Below, one piece after another: positions 29,457 through 38,409 of a stretch of 64,000 bases of DNA. The first letter of the stretch is position 1. Each line of letters opens with the position of its first letter. This DNA comes from Sphingomonas sp. DG1-23 (GTDB lineage Bacteria; Pseudomonadota; Alphaproteobacteria; Sphingomonadales; Sphingomonadaceae), in assembly GCF_030730875.1 (NCBI RefSeq), contig NZ_JAVAMA010000003.1, positions 186,001 through 250,000 of the forward strand, read 5' to 3'. A program made the translations under genes and the position numbers. The notes beneath the pieces were generated by a model, which was not told the DNA's origin, made no database searches, and saw only the letters and a program-made list of their open reading frames with translations.

Positions 29457-30188
29457 TTATGCGGATGCGGTTTGATTCTGGACGATCGTCGAGGCGCCCT
29501 CGCCGCGCAGAACCGCGGAGAGATTGCCTTCGTCGCGGATGTTGAACACCACGATCGGGATATTGTTGTCGCGGCAGAGCGCGACTGCGGAGGCGTCCAT
29601 CACCTTGAGATTGTCTGCGAGGACGCGATCGTAACTAAGTGAATCGTAACGCTTCGCCGTCGGCACCTTCTTGGGGTCGGCGTCATAGATGCCGTCGACC
29701 GAAGTGCCCTTGAACAGCGCGTCGCAATTCATCTCGGCGGCGCGCAGCGCGGCGGTGGTGTCGGTCGTGAAGAACGGCAGGCCGGTGCCCGCGGCGAAGA
29801 TCACCACGCGTCCCTTCTCCATGTGCCGCTCGGCGCGACGGCGGATATAGGGTTCGCACACGCTCGCCATGGGAATCGCCGACTGGACGCGGGTCTGGAC
29901 GCCGGCTTTCTCGAGCGCGTTCTGCATCGCCAGTGCGTTCATCACGGTGGCGAGCATGCCCATATAATCGGCGCTGGCGCGGTCGAAGCCTTGCGCCGCG
30001 CCGGCGAGTCCGCGGAAGATGTTGCCGCCACCGACGACCATGCAGATCTCGAGGCCGGTCTCGGTCGCGTCCTTCACCTCGGCGGCGACCCGGGCACAGG
30101 TGTCGGGATCGATGCCGAACTGCCCCTGCCCCATCAGGACCTCGCCCGAGAGCTTGAGAAGGATGCGTTTGAAGCGGGTAGCAGTCAT
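29457..30188 (-). CDS. pyrH: Uridylate kinase
   Basis: 243 residues. It phosphorylates UMP to UDP in pyrimidine synthesis. Amino acid kinase fold motifs: the N-terminal [23 protein letters not shown], the [19 protein letters not shown] nucleotide region and [12 protein letters not shown]. It normally follows tsf directly. Here an opposite-strand gene of unknown function separates them, so pyrH must have its own promoter. Confidence 0.98.
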   Translation of the reverse strand: MTATRFKRILLKLSGEVLMGQGQFGIDPDTCARVAAEVKDATETGLEICMVVGGGNIFRGLAGAAQGFDRASADYMGMLATVMNALAMQNALEKAGVQTRVQSAIPMASVCEPYIRRRAERHMEKGRVVIFAAGTGLPFFTTDTTAALRAAEMNCDALFKGTSVDGIYDADPKKVPTAKRYDSLSYDRVLADNLKVMDASAVALCRDNNIPIVVFNIRDEGNLSAVLRGEGASTIVQNQTASA

Positions 30189-30229
30189 CGGAGCCTTTTC
30201 GGATACGCCGGGATACGGGAGCGGCGCGG

Positions 30230-30258
30230 ACCTTAGAGGCGTGCTCGCAAAGGGACAA
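30230..30258 (-). promoter_or_regulatory. Candidate promoter of pyrH-frr
   Basis: The minus strand shows TTGTCC (30258-30253), a 17-base spacer and TAAGGT (30235-30230), 42 bases before the pyrH ATG. A dedicated promoter is needed here because the gene between tsf and pyrH runs in the opposite direction. Confidence 0.4.
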
Positions 30259-30326
30259 GCGCAGACGCGGATAATCCGCCCCTCCTTTCAGCCTCCTCCC
30301 CCGCCGGCATGCGGCGCCTCGCTTCG

Positions 30327-30344
30327 GCGTGACGGCGGTCACGC
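30327..30344 (+). promoter_or_regulatory. Crp/Fnr-type operator-like palindrome
   Basis: A perfect inverted repeat GCGTGAC-GGCG-GTCACGC, which contains the GTGA-N6-TCAC core of Crp-family sites. It lies 65 bases upstream of the start of the repeat-protein gene at 30409, a position suited to transcriptional control of that gene. Confidence 0.4.
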
Positions 30345-30408
30345 AGTGGCGGCGATCCTTCGTGGCATGAGCCCCTGGTTCGTCCGAACCGTCAACAGGG
30401 GATATGCA

Positions 30409-31398
30409 ATGAAAAGGATAGTCGCATTCATCGTGGGGCTGGCGCTGCTCCCAATGCCCGTTCACGGCCAAGAGGCCGATTTCTCCGAAGCCTGCCGCGC
30501 CGACGAACAGGCGCTGCAGGGAGTCGAATCCCAGTTCGCCGGCCGGCAGAAGCGGATCGCGGATCAGGGCGAGGAAATCGAGCGCGATGCGCCGGACGGG
30601 CTCAAGACCAGCGGCACGGTCAAGTTCGAGAACGCACATATGGCATTGCACATGCCGAGCGTGACGATGAAGACCCGGGCATTCAGCTTCGACACGCCGA
30701 GCGTGACGATGCGGCAGCGCGGTTTCAGGTGGAAGGTGCCGCAGCTCACGATGGAGACCCGGACCATCGGCCATTATTACACGGTCGAATGCCGGCGCTG
30801 GCGCTGCAAGCCGGTGCGCAAGGCGATCAAGACCGACGTGCCGGTGACCCGGATGGTGCTGAAGGAGGCGTCGACCAAGATCCCAGAGTTCCGCATGAAC
30901 ACGGTCTCGATCAAGACCGACGTGCCCGAAGTGAAGATGGTCCGCAAAGACCTTTACTACAAGCTTCCGCACATCACCGTGGCCGATCCGATCCCCGAGA
31001 CCGGGCCGATCGAGAAGCGCGGCAGGACGCTCGAGGCGGACGCCAGACAGCTCGGCACCGAGATCGAGGCGCGGGCCGCCGAACTGACCGACAAATTGTT
31101 CGGTTGCCATCGCAAACAACTGGTCGACGAGCGTGAAAAGGTTGCCGCATCGTTCGAGGAGGGCATCGTCCAGCTCAACAAGGCCATCGCAGTCGCCAAG
31201 GCGATGGATGCCGACCCCACGGCGTTCCAGCCCAGCGACGCCGCGGACGGGGAGACGCTCGACCTCGTGGCGCAACGCGACAAGCTTATCGTGGATCGCG
31301 ACGCCGCCTTGGCCCAGCTGGACGGCTCGATCACCGCGCTTGCCGCGGCCAACGCGGTCGACGTCCCCGCCGCCGCGGCGCTGACCGAGACGAGCTGA
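30409..31398 (+). CDS. Unknown secreted protein with seven tandem 14-residue repeats and helical C-terminal part
   Basis: 329 residues from the ATG at 30409. Signal peptide 1-20 (ending MPVHGQ). A short helical segment (24-62) precedes a beta-rich region, 82-199. That region is built of 14-residue units with Pro at position 2 and Met (or Val) at position 6: MPSVTMKTRAFSFD, TPSVTMRQRGFRWK, VPQLTMETRTIGHY, then a 20-residue insert with CRRWRC, then VPVTRMVLKEASTK, IPEFRMNTVSIKTD, VPEVKMVRKDLYYK and LPHITVADPIPETG. Residues 200-310 are helical and probably coiled coil, with a Cys at 233. I do not recognise a family. It interrupts the conserved tsf-pyrH order on the opposite strand and has a Crp-like palindrome upstream. 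Confidence 0.8.
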   Translation: MKRIVAFIVGLALLPMPVHGQEADFSEACRADEQALQGVESQFAGRQKRIADQGEEIERDAPDGLKTSGTVKFENAHMALHMPSVTMKTRAFSFDTPSVTMRQRGFRWKVPQLTMETRTIGHYYTVECRRWRCKPVRKAIKTDVPVTRMVLKEASTKIPEFRMNTVSIKTDVPEVKMVRKDLYYKLPHITVADPIPETGPIEKRGRTLEADARQLGTEIEARAAELTDKLFGCHRKQLVDEREKVAASFEEGIVQLNKAIAVAKAMDADPTAFQPSDAADGETLDLVAQRDKLIVDRDAALAQLDGSITALAAANAVDVPAAAALTETS

Positions 31399-31421
31399 CG
31401 GCGGGCCTCGCGCCAACGCAA

Positions 31422-31455
31422 ACGGGCGCCGCCACCCCTGGGTGACGGCGCCCGT
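31422..31455. terminator. Bidirectional hairpin between the repeat-protein gene and tsf
   Basis: A 15-base-pair stem (ACGGGCGCCGCCACC with GGTGACGGCGCCCGT, one G-U type mismatch) with a 4-base loop lies between two convergent stops. No strong U-run on either side. Confidence 0.65.
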
Positions 31456-31473
31456 CCTGCAATCAGAAAGACC

Positions 31474-32409
31474 TTATTTGGTCAGACCGGCGGTCGCGGC
31501 GACCTCGGCTGCGAAGTCGCTCTCTTCCTTCTCGATGCCTTCGCCGAGCTGGAAGCGGACATAGTCCTTGAGCGTGATCGTCGCGCCGGCATCCTTGCCC
31601 GCCTTGGCGATCACGTCCTGCACCGGGGTCTTGCCGTCCATCACGAACGCCTGGGTGAGCAGCGCGTTCTCCTTCTTGAACTTCTCGATCGGACCGTTGA
31701 GGATCTTCTCGGCCACCTCGGCGGACTTGCCGACGATCTTCTCGGCGTTCTTCTCGCGAAGGATCGCGGCCTCACGGTCGACGACCTCGGGATCGAGGCC
31801 CTCGACCGACAGCGCGAGCGGGAACGCCGCCGCGATGTGCATCGCGATCTGCTTGCCCAGCGGCTCGAGCACGTCGACGCCGGCATCCGATTCGAGCGCG
31901 ACGAGCACGCCGATCTTGCCGAGGCCGGGCGCCGCCGCGTTATGGACGTACGGGATCACCGCGCCGTTGGTCACTTCGACCTTCTTCGCGCGGCGCAGCA
32001 CCTGATTCTCGCCGATCGTCGAGATATTGTTGGTGAGCACTTCCTCGACGGTGCCGCCGGCCGGCAGCTGGGCCGCCTTGAGCGCGTCCAGATCGTCGCC
32101 CTTTTCGAGCGCGACTGCGGTCACGTCGCGGACGAAGCCCTGGAAGATCTCGTTCTTGGCGACGAAGTCGGTCTGCGAGTTGACCTCGACCGCGACGCCC
32201 TTGGTGCCGGCGACGGCGACGCCGACCAGACCCTCGGCCGCGGTACGGCTCGACTTCTTGGCGGCGGCCGCGAGGCCCTTCGAGCGCAACCAGTCGCTGG
32301 CGGCTTCGAGGTCGCCATTGGTCTCGGTCAGCGCCTTCTTGCAATCCATCATGCCGGCGCCGCTCTTTTCGCGGAGCTCCTTCACGGCTGCTGCAGTGAT
32401 CTCGGCCAT
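31474..32409 (-). CDS. tsf: Elongation factor Ts
   Basis: 311 residues. Guanine nucleotide exchange factor for EF-Tu. The N-terminal UBA-like domain has [21 protein letters not shown], and the [11 protein letters not shown] motif (about residues 79-89) contacts EF-Tu. The dimerisation and C-terminal regions follow ([15 protein letters not shown]). It is downstream of rpsB, separated by 220 bases that contain a repeat element. Confidence 0.98.
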   Translation of the reverse strand: MAEITAAAVKELREKSGAGMMDCKKALTETNGDLEAASDWLRSKGLAAAAKKSSRTAAEGLVGVAVAGTKGVAVEVNSQTDFVAKNEIFQGFVRDVTAVALEKGDDLDALKAAQLPAGGTVEEVLTNNISTIGENQVLRRAKKVEVTNGAVIPYVHNAAAPGLGKIGVLVALESDAGVDVLEPLGKQIAMHIAAAFPLALSVEGLDPEVVDREAAILREKNAEKIVGKSAEVAEKILNGPIEKFKKENALLTQAFVMDGKTPVQDVIAKAGKDAGATITLKDYVRFQLGEGIEKEESDFAAEVAATAGLTK

Positions 32410-32459
32410 GTTTATATTCCTCTAGCTGGTCGCGGCGTGGAGCCGCTCCTGATATCAAA

Positions 32460-32558
32460 ATCCCCGTTCGCCCTGAGCTTGTCGAAGGGCCGTTCTTCTT
32501 TGGCCCGACATGGGAGGAAGAAGTACGGGGCTTCGACAAGCTCAGCCCGAACGGGGAT
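32460..32558. repeat. Palindromic repeat, GAGCTTGTCGAAG family, between rpsB and tsf
   Basis: A 99-base element whose 28-base ends (32460-32487 and 32531-32558) are inverse complements with two mismatches. Each end contains TGAGCTTGTCGAAG or its complement. This type of element is widespread between genes in sphingomonads and some xanthomonads, from general knowledge. It lies inside the rpsB-tsf operon, so transcripts must read through it. Confidence 0.85.
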
Positions 32559-32629
32559 GGGATCGACGCTCCGAACTGACCGGGCGCCTAGTGCGTCCCC
32601 ATGTCAGTTCGAAGACATCCGGTTTCAAC

Positions 32630-33514
32630 TCACGCGTCGATCTGACGCTCGCCCTCTTCGGCCTGACCGGGCTCGGTCACCGCGGCAGGCGCTTCGAACT
32701 CCTCGGCGGTGACTACCGGCGCGTCGGCGGCAGGCGCTTCTGCAGCGGGAGCCGGAGCCGGCGTGCGCACGGCTTCCTCGACCGGGGGCTGCTCGGCGGC
32801 GCCGAAGTCATAGCCCTGGTTGCGCTGCTGCTCGTGGCCGCCACGGGTCGCGGCGATCGCCACGGCTTCGCAGTAGAGGCGGATGGCGCGCGAGGCGTCG
32901 TCGTTCGCCGGAACCGGGAAGGCGATGCCGTCCGGGCTCACGTTCGAGTCGAGGATCGCGACCACGGGGATGCCGAGCGTGTTGGCTTCCTTGATCGCCA
33001 GCTCTTCCTTGTTCGCGTCGATCACGAACATGATGTCGGGAACGCCGCCCATGTCGCGGATGCCGCCGAGCGAGAGCTCGAGCTTGTCCTTCTCGCGGGT
33101 GAGCTGGAGCACTTCCTTCTTGGTCAGGCCGTGCGTGTCGCCCGAAAGCTGCTCCTCGAGCGTCTTGAGCCGCTTGATCGAGTTGCTGATGGTCTTCCAG
33201 TTGGTGAGCATGCCGCCCAGCCAGCGATGGTTGACGAAATGCTGGTTCGCGCGGCGTGCGGCCTCGGCGATCGGCTCCTGCGCCTGGCGCTTGGTGCCGA
33301 CGAACAGGACCTTGCCGCCCGAAGCGACGGTCGACGAGACGAATTCGAGCGCGCGCGCGAACAGCGGCACGGTCTGCGAAAGGTCGATGATGTGGACGCC
33401 GTTGCGATCGCCGAAGATGTAGGGCTTCATCTTCGGGTTCCAGCGGTGGGTCTGGTGACCGAAGTGCGCGCCCGATTCGAGCAATTGCTGCATGGAGACG
33501 ACAGGTGCCGCCAT
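32630..33514 (-). CDS. rpsB: 30S ribosomal protein S2
   Basis: 294 residues from the ATG at 33514, preceded by GGAAGGAG. Family motifs: [57 protein letters not shown] and [16 protein letters not shown]. The C-terminal extension of about 60 residues is rich in Ala, Pro and Glu, as is usual in alphaproteobacteria. First gene of the translation and envelope cluster on the minus strand. Confidence 0.98.
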   Translation of the reverse strand: MAAPVVSMQQLLESGAHFGHQTHRWNPKMKPYIFGDRNGVHIIDLSQTVPLFARALEFVSSTVASGGKVLFVGTKRQAQEPIAEAARRANQHFVNHRWLGGMLTNWKTISNSIKRLKTLEEQLSGDTHGLTKKEVLQLTREKDKLELSLGGIRDMGGVPDIMFVIDANKEELAIKEANTLGIPVVAILDSNVSPDGIAFPVPANDDASRAIRLYCEAVAIAATRGGHEQQRNQGYDFGAAEQPPVEEAVRTPAPAPAAEAPAADAPVVTAEEFEAPAAVTEPGQAEEGERQIDA

Positions 33515-33661
33515 AGGGATAACTCCTTCCGGTTGAGCCTCTGGGAAGCGGGAACCGCGAGCGTCGCGGCACCGGTTTATGATGCTTCCCATGCGGGTTG
33601 AGGCGGGCCCCTTAGCCGAAGTGCCGCGCACAGGCAAGCGGAACAAGTTCGGAACATCCGG

Positions 33662-33690
33662 TTGACACGGGAACGTTAACGGAACATAAA
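33662..33690 (+). promoter_or_regulatory. Sigma-70-type promoter for the small gene at 33780
   Basis: TTGACA (33662-33667), an exact 17-base spacer and CATAAA (33685-33690). The next gene on this strand starts at 33780. The -10 element also overlaps TTAA-N7-TAAA, a weak CtrA-like pattern. Confidence 0.55.
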
Positions 33691-33779
33691 GGGTTCAGAA
33701 GCGGGGCATGGAACGCCCTGCGGTACCAAGGGGTTGGAATCGCTGGATTCTCGCCATTTGGGCGGACAGGAGTCGAAGG

Positions 33780-33995
33780 ATGACGGGTTTCGCGATCATG
33801 ATGCTGTTCGGCGCCGCCCTGGTCGCTGCCGCGTGGGCGATGTGCGCCTCGATCCGCCCCCAGGTGCATCGCTTCGCCGAATTGTTCCGCCCTGCCTCGC
33901 GCCTTCCCGCGCTGCCGCCGCGGCTCGGCCGGGTCACGGTTCGCGCCGTTCCGGCACGGCTGCCGGCGCGGCTGCCGTTGCGCGCTGCTGCCTGA
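33780..33995 (+). CDS. Small single-pass membrane protein, hypothetical
   Basis: 71 residues from the ATG at 33780 (GTCGAAGG just upstream; a TTGACA-N17-CATAAA promoter about 90 bases upstream). One transmembrane helix (GFAIMMLFGAALVAAAWAM, about residues 3-21) is followed by a basic, Arg/Pro-rich cytoplasmic or periplasmic tail. Its last 62 bases overlap the 3' end of the convergent pssA gene. No family recognised. It is supported by the promoter and the well-formed N-terminal helix. The Arg/Pro-rich tail might partly be a by-product of reading antisense to pssA. Confidence 0.5.
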   Translation: MTGFAIMMLFGAALVAAAWAMCASIRPQVHRFAELFRPASRLPALPPRLGRVTVRAVPARLPARLPLRAAA

Positions 33996-34824
33996 TCCGG
34001 CGATAGCTGCGCACGCTGAACGGTATCGTCGCCAGATAGGCGATCGCGAGCAGCGCCAGCGTCGGCCAGGGTGCCGAGACCAAAGCCGCGACGAGCACCA
34101 CCAACGCCGCCAATGCCTCGAATCGGATGCGCTGGCGGATCCGCGCCTTCGGCGCGAACGTCGCGACGCTGGAGATCATGAGGATAGCGACGAAGATCGT
34201 CCATGGTGCGATCACGGCGGGCAGACGCAACAGGTGATGAACTGTCTCGATCAGAGAAACGGGGACGACGTCGCTGGCGCGCGAGGCGAGCAGTTCGTTG
34301 GTCCAGTTCCACAATAATAGCGGCGTCAATGCGAGGATCGCCCCTGCCGGAGCGGGAACCCCGGTAAGAAAGCCGGCCGATTTGTGTGGCTGATCCTCGC
34401 GGTCGATGTTCGCGTTGAATCGGGCGAGGCGCAGCGCGCAGAACAGGGCGAGCAACAGCGCGATCATCCAGCCGAACCGACTGTCTCCTTGCTGCGATCC
34501 AAAATATTGCAGGGACCAGCGATAGAGGATCAGCGCCGGCGCGACGCCGAACGAGATCGCGTCGGAAAGGCTGTCGAGCTCGGCGCCGAAGCGGCTCTCG
34601 GCGCGCACCAGCCGGGCGATCTTGCCGTCGAGCCCGTCGAACACCGCCGCGGCGAGCACCATCAGCACCGCGACTTCCCAATCGCCGAGGATCGCGAAGC
34701 GAATCGCCGTCAGGCCGGAGCAGAGCGCGAGCGCGGTGACGGTGTTGGGCAATACCGCGCGCAATGGAATGCCGCCTTCGCGGCGCAGCCTCGGAATCCG
34801 TCCGCCCGCGCGGGGCGGCTTCAT
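33934..34824 (-). CDS. pssA: CDP-diacylglycerol--serine O-phosphatidyltransferase
   Basis: 296 residues, polytopic membrane enzyme of type II (about eight helices). It carries the CDP-alcohol phosphotransferase motif D-G-x2-A-R-x8-G-x3-D-x3-D as [20 protein letters not shown] followed by [11 protein letters not shown] (about residues 63-95). It makes phosphatidylserine from CDP-diacylglycerol and serine. The start overlaps the psd stop (ATGA), so the two-gene unit makes phosphatidylethanolamine. The C-terminal 25 residues are a low-complexity Ala/Arg/Pro tail. Confidence 0.94.
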   Translation of the reverse strand: MKPPRAGGRIPRLRREGGIPLRAVLPNTVTALALCSGLTAIRFAILGDWEVAVLMVLAAAVFDGLDGKIARLVRAESRFGAELDSLSDAISFGVAPALILYRWSLQYFGSQQGDSRFGWMIALLLALFCALRLARFNANIDREDQPHKSAGFLTGVPAPAGAILALTPLLLWNWTNELLASRASDVVPVSLIETVHHLLRLPAVIAPWTIFVAILMISSVATFAPKARIRQRIRFEALAALVVLVAALVSAPWPTLALLAIAYLATIPFSVRSYRRIRQQRATAAAPAAVPERREP

Positions 34825-35549
34825 TGCGCGATACCGATCGCGCGCGGCGCTCCTTTGCGCGCAAGGATGGTCTCGCCGGCGATCGCGCGCTGGCCGAGCG
34901 CGACTTCGACGCCGTACGCCTCGGGGATGAACACGTCGACGCGGCTGCCGAAGCGAATCAGGCCGACGCGCTGCCCGCCGACCACCATGTCGCCGGCCTT
35001 GACGAAGCTGACGATCCGCCGCGCGACGAGGCCGGCGATCTGGGTGAAGCCGATCCGCTGGCCGTCCTTGTCCTCGACGATGATGTGCTGGCGCTCATTC
35101 TCTTCGCTGGCTTTGTCGAAATCGGCGTTCATGAACTTGCCGGCGATATAGATGACGTGGCGGATCGTGCCGGTGATCGGGGTGCGATTGATGTGCACGT
35201 CGAACACGCTCATGAACACCGAGACGCGCAGCATGCTGCCTTCGCCCAGCGCCTGCGGTCCGGCGAGCTCGGGGGGAAGCTGCACCCGCTCGATCATCGT
35301 GATCAGGCCGTCGGCAGGCGAGACGATCAGCCCCTCGCCCTGCGGCGTCACGCGCACCGGATCGCGGAAGAACGCCGCGACGCCGAGGGTGAGGAACACC
35401 AAAGGCCAGGTGATGAAGTCCCAGACGAACAGGCTGACCAAGGCGATCGCGCCCGCGATCAGCACATATTTGCGGCCTTCGGGGTGAATGTCGGGGAAAC
35501 GCCACTTTACGGTCGAGGTACCGAGGGAGGGCTTGTCGAGGGATGCCAT
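34821..35549 (-). CDS. psd: Phosphatidylserine decarboxylase proenzyme
   Basis: 242 residues, the short (archaeal/rhizobial) PSD type. An N-terminal hydrophobic region (about 28-61) anchors it to the membrane. Conserved [12 protein letters not shown] (about 77-88), [17 protein letters not shown] and the cleavage site GSR (Ser202 becomes the pyruvoyl group) are present. It converts phosphatidylserine to phosphatidylethanolamine. First gene of the psd-pssA pair. Confidence 0.95.
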   Translation of the reverse strand: MASLDKPSLGTSTVKWRFPDIHPEGRKYVLIAGAIALVSLFVWDFITWPLVFLTLGVAAFFRDPVRVTPQGEGLIVSPADGLITMIERVQLPPELAGPQALGEGSMLRVSVFMSVFDVHINRTPITGTIRHVIYIAGKFMNADFDKASEENERQHIIVEDKDGQRIGFTQIAGLVARRIVSFVKAGDMVVGGQRVGLIRFGSRVDVFIPEAYGVEVALGQRAIAGETILARKGAPRAIGIAQ

Positions 35550-35610
35550 GCCGCGCGGTGTAGCGGCATGACCCGCGCTTTCCTAGACGCAGGCACGATT
35601 ATCCACGTCG

Positions 35611-36012
35611 CTATTTCTGCCAGGGTCCGGTGACGGCGGGAATGCAATAGCGCCGCTCACCCGCGCCGATCCCCTTCGGAACGACGATATCCCGCGAGAT
35701 TCCGCCGACCCGGTCGCATTCGGGGCCGGCAGTCATGTTGTACCGCACGATTCGCTTCGTATAGGCGGGACAGAGGTCCGAACAGACATAGCTGATCACC
35801 ACCGGCACGCCGCGCAACATGCCGAGCGTCCGCGGCCAATCGTGCCGGCCGCCGCTGTTCGGGTCGAACCTGGTCCTGACGAAAGCCAGCACCGCCGTCT
35901 CGTCGATCGGCGGGAGCCTGTCCTCGCTGCTCAGCAATTCGGGCCGGGCGATGTCGGGCGCGCGCTGCACGGGCGTGGGCGGCAGCAACGTCATGGTCAG
36001 CAACGCAAACAT
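35611..36012 (-). CDS. Hypothetical secreted or anchored protein
   Basis: 133 residues from the ATG at 36012 (GGGAGGG 7 bases upstream). Two earlier in-frame starts lack this. A short hydrophobic N-terminus (MFALLTMTLLPPTPVQ) may be a signal peptide. The body contains AVLAFVRTRFDPNSGGRHDW, a VVISYVCSDLCPAYTKRIVRY segment with two Cys four residues apart, and two further Cys (ECDR and RYCIP), so disulfides are likely. No family recognised. It lies downstream of nothing on its strand, so it is probably monocistronic. Confidence 0.6.
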   Translation of the reverse strand: MFALLTMTLLPPTPVQRAPDIARPELLSSEDRLPPIDETAVLAFVRTRFDPNSGGRHDWPRTLGMLRGVPVVISYVCSDLCPAYTKRIVRYNMTAGPECDRVGGISRDIVVPKGIGAGERRYCIPAVTGPWQK

Positions 36013-36269
36013 CGGCACGCCCTCCCCGCTTTGGCGAGCCATCGTGCGATGCCGCGGCTTCACCGCAGATGAACATACCGCGTCGGCGCCGTCATCAGAT
36101 TGTCGCAGATCGGCTTTGCGGGACGCCGCTGGTGGTGTATCTGCGCGCCACACTGTTCGAGTTCGGGGGCGGGTTGTCCCCGATTAAAGCAACCGCTGCG
36201 CTTGAATGTTCGTTCGTTTTCGCGGAAGCGCGTGCGCCACGGTTGCCACGAAACCTGCAAAGGACCCCA

Positions 36270-36890
36270 ATGCCCGCATCGACCGTCTCCGCAAAGCGTC
36301 GCCGTGCAAATATGCGCGCCGCCGGAGTGTCATCGCCCTGGGTGATGTTTCTCAAAGGCTTCTTCAAGCACCCGGTGATGGTGGGTGCGGTCGCGTCCTC
36401 GTCGCAACGGCTGGTCAAGCGGATGCTCGACCGGGTCGATTGGGACAATTGCAAGCTGTTCGTCGAATATGGTCCCGGCGTCGGCACCTTCACGCGCCCG
36501 ATCCTCAAGCGTCTCGCGCCCGACGCGAAGCTGATCGTGATCGACACCAATCCGGATTTCATCCGCTATCTCAAGCACACGATCGATGATCCGCGGTTCA
36601 TCGCGGTCAATGATTCGGCATCCGAGATCAAACGGATCATCGCCGATCACGGCTTCGACCATGCCGACTTCATCGCCTCGGGCCTGCCCTTCTCGACGCT
36701 GCCGACCGGCGTGGGCGACGCGATCGCGCATGCGACCCACGACATCCTCCGCCAGGACGGCGCCTTTCTCGTCTATCAATATAATCCCAAGGTGAAGAAC
36801 TTCCTGACGCCTTATTGGGAGCATATCGATCACGAGGTCGAATGGTGGAATCTGCCCCCGGCGCAGCTCTGGTGGGCCTGGAAGAAGTGA
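36270..36890 (+). CDS. PmtA-like phospholipid N-methyltransferase / rRNA-dimethylase-fold protein
   Basis: 206 residues from the ATG at 36270 (AAAGGAC upstream). A class I SAM-dependent methyltransferase: motif I is FVEYGPGVGTFTRPIL (about 65-80), the acidic end of strand 2 is IVIDTNPDFIRYL, and ASGLPFSTLP matches the family motif IV region. The MFLKGFFKHPVMVGAVASSS segment before motif I is typical of Rhodobacter-type PmtA proteins, which methylate phosphatidylethanolamine. The neighbouring psd-pssA genes make that substrate. Phospholipid methylation is therefore the favoured function, with another methyl acceptor possible. Confidence 0.75.
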   Translation: MPASTVSAKRRRANMRAAGVSSPWVMFLKGFFKHPVMVGAVASSSQRLVKRMLDRVDWDNCKLFVEYGPGVGTFTRPILKRLAPDAKLIVIDTNPDFIRYLKHTIDDPRFIAVNDSASEIKRIIADHGFDHADFIASGLPFSTLPTGVGDAIAHATHDILRQDGAFLVYQYNPKVKNFLTPYWEHIDHEVEWWNLPPAQLWWAWKK

Positions 36891-36906
36891 GCGCCGCCAA
36901 CGGCGC

Positions 36907-36935
36907 TTGATCCCCCTCCGCCATCCTCCTAGACG
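36907..36935 (+). promoter_or_regulatory. Candidate promoter of icd
   Basis: TTGATC (36907-36912), 17 bases, TAGACG (36930-36935), about 30 bases before the icd start, which has AAGGAAGCGAG as its ribosome binding site. Confidence 0.4.
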
Positions 36936-36965
36936 CTCGCCCAAACCCTAAAAGGAAGCGAGCAC

Positions 36966-38186
36966 ATGGCGAAGATCAAGGTTGCAACGCCGGTCGTGGA
37001 GATCGACGGCGACGAGATGACGCGGATCATCTGGCAGTGGATCCGCGAGCGCCTGATCCTCCCCTATCTCGACATCGATCTCAAATATTACGATCTCGGC
37101 GTCGAGAAGCGCGACGAGACCAACGATCAGATCACGATCGATTCGGCCAATGCGATCAAGCAGTACGGCGTCGGCGTGAAGTGCGCGACGATCACGCCGG
37201 ACGAGCAGCGCGTCGAGGAATTCGGCCTCAAGGAAATGTGGAAGTCGCCCAACGGCACGATCCGCAACATCCTCGGCGGCGTGATCTTCCGCGAGCCGAT
37301 CGTGATCTCGAACGTCCCGCGCCTGATCCCGGGCTGGACCCGCCCGATCGTCGTCGGCCGCCACGCGTTCGGCGACCAGTACAAGGCGACCGACTTCAAG
37401 GTGCCCGGCAAGGGCAAGCTGACGATGAAGTGGGAAGGCGAGAATGGCGAGACGATCGAGAAGGAAGTGTTCAACTTCCCCGACGCCGGCGTCGCGATGG
37501 GCATGTACAATCTCGACGAATCGATCACCGATTTCGCCCGCGCCAGCATGAACTACAGCCTCGGCCGCGGCTGGCCGCTATATCTGTCGACCAAGAACAC
37601 GATCCTCAAGGCCTATGACGGGCGCTTCAAGGACATCTTCCAGGCCGTGTTCGACGCCGAGTTCAAGGACCAGTTCAAGGAAGCGGGCATCGTCTACGAG
37701 CATCGCCTGATCGACGACATGGTCGCCTCAGCGCTCAAGTGGCACGGCGAGTTCGTCTGGGCCTGCAAGAATTACGACGGCGACGTCCAGTCGGACCAGG
37801 TCGCGCAGGGCTTTGGCAGCCTCGGCCTGATGACCTCGGTGCTGATGTCGCCCGACGGCAAGACGATCGAGGCCGAGGCGGCGCACGGCACCGTCACGCG
37901 CCACTATCGCCAGCACCAGCAGGGCAAGGCGACCTCGACCAACCCGATCGCCTCGATCTTCGCCTGGACCGGCGGCCTCAAATATCGCGGCAAGTTCGAC
38001 GGCACTCCCGAGGTCACCCGCTTCGCCGAGACGCTCGAAAAGGTCTGCATCAAGACTGTCGAGAGCGGTGCGATGACCAAGGATCTCGCATTGCTGATCG
38101 GCCCGGATCAGGCGTGGATGACCACCGAGCAGTTCTTCGAGGCGATCCGCGTCAATCTCGAGAGCGAAATGGGCAGCTGGCAGTAA
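36966..38186 (+). CDS. icd: Isocitrate dehydrogenase (NADP+)
   Basis: 406 residues, the homodimeric eukaryote-like (subfamily II) type usual in alphaproteobacteria. It oxidatively decarboxylates isocitrate to 2-oxoglutarate. Visible motifs: [20 protein letters not shown] at the N-terminus, the substrate-binding [32 protein letters not shown] (metal Asp residues) and [18 protein letters not shown] (NADP binding). Followed by a strong terminator, so monocistronic. Confidence 0.98.
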   Translation: MAKIKVATPVVEIDGDEMTRIIWQWIRERLILPYLDIDLKYYDLGVEKRDETNDQITIDSANAIKQYGVGVKCATITPDEQRVEEFGLKEMWKSPNGTIRNILGGVIFREPIVISNVPRLIPGWTRPIVVGRHAFGDQYKATDFKVPGKGKLTMKWEGENGETIEKEVFNFPDAGVAMGMYNLDESITDFARASMNYSLGRGWPLYLSTKNTILKAYDGRFKDIFQAVFDAEFKDQFKEAGIVYEHRLIDDMVASALKWHGEFVWACKNYDGDVQSDQVAQGFGSLGLMTSVLMSPDGKTIEAEAAHGTVTRHYRQHQQGKATSTNPIASIFAWTGGLKYRGKFDGTPEVTRFAETLEKVCIKTVESGAMTKDLALLIGPDQAWMTTEQFFEAIRVNLESEMGSWQ

Positions 38187-38209
38187 GCCGACTGCTCGCG
38201 CGAAACACG

Positions 38210-38239
38210 AAAGGGCGGCCCCCGCGGCCGCCCTTTTTT
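38210..38239 (+). terminator. Intrinsic terminator of icd
   Basis: An 11-base-pair stem (AAAGGGCGGCC / GGCCGCCCTTT) is followed by TTTC, 24 bases after the icd stop. Confidence 0.9.
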
Positions 38240-38409
38240 CTGGCGCCCGCCCCGCCCCTGCGGGTTGCAATATAGGATCATACATGCTGGCATGACGGCA
38301 TGGTTTGTTCTGCTCTTGGCCCGCGCTTCGACCCCCGATTTCACGGAATAATATTACGCGATGCATGCCGTTTCCGCCAATTTAGTCAATTTAGCGGACC
38401 GATCGGCTG

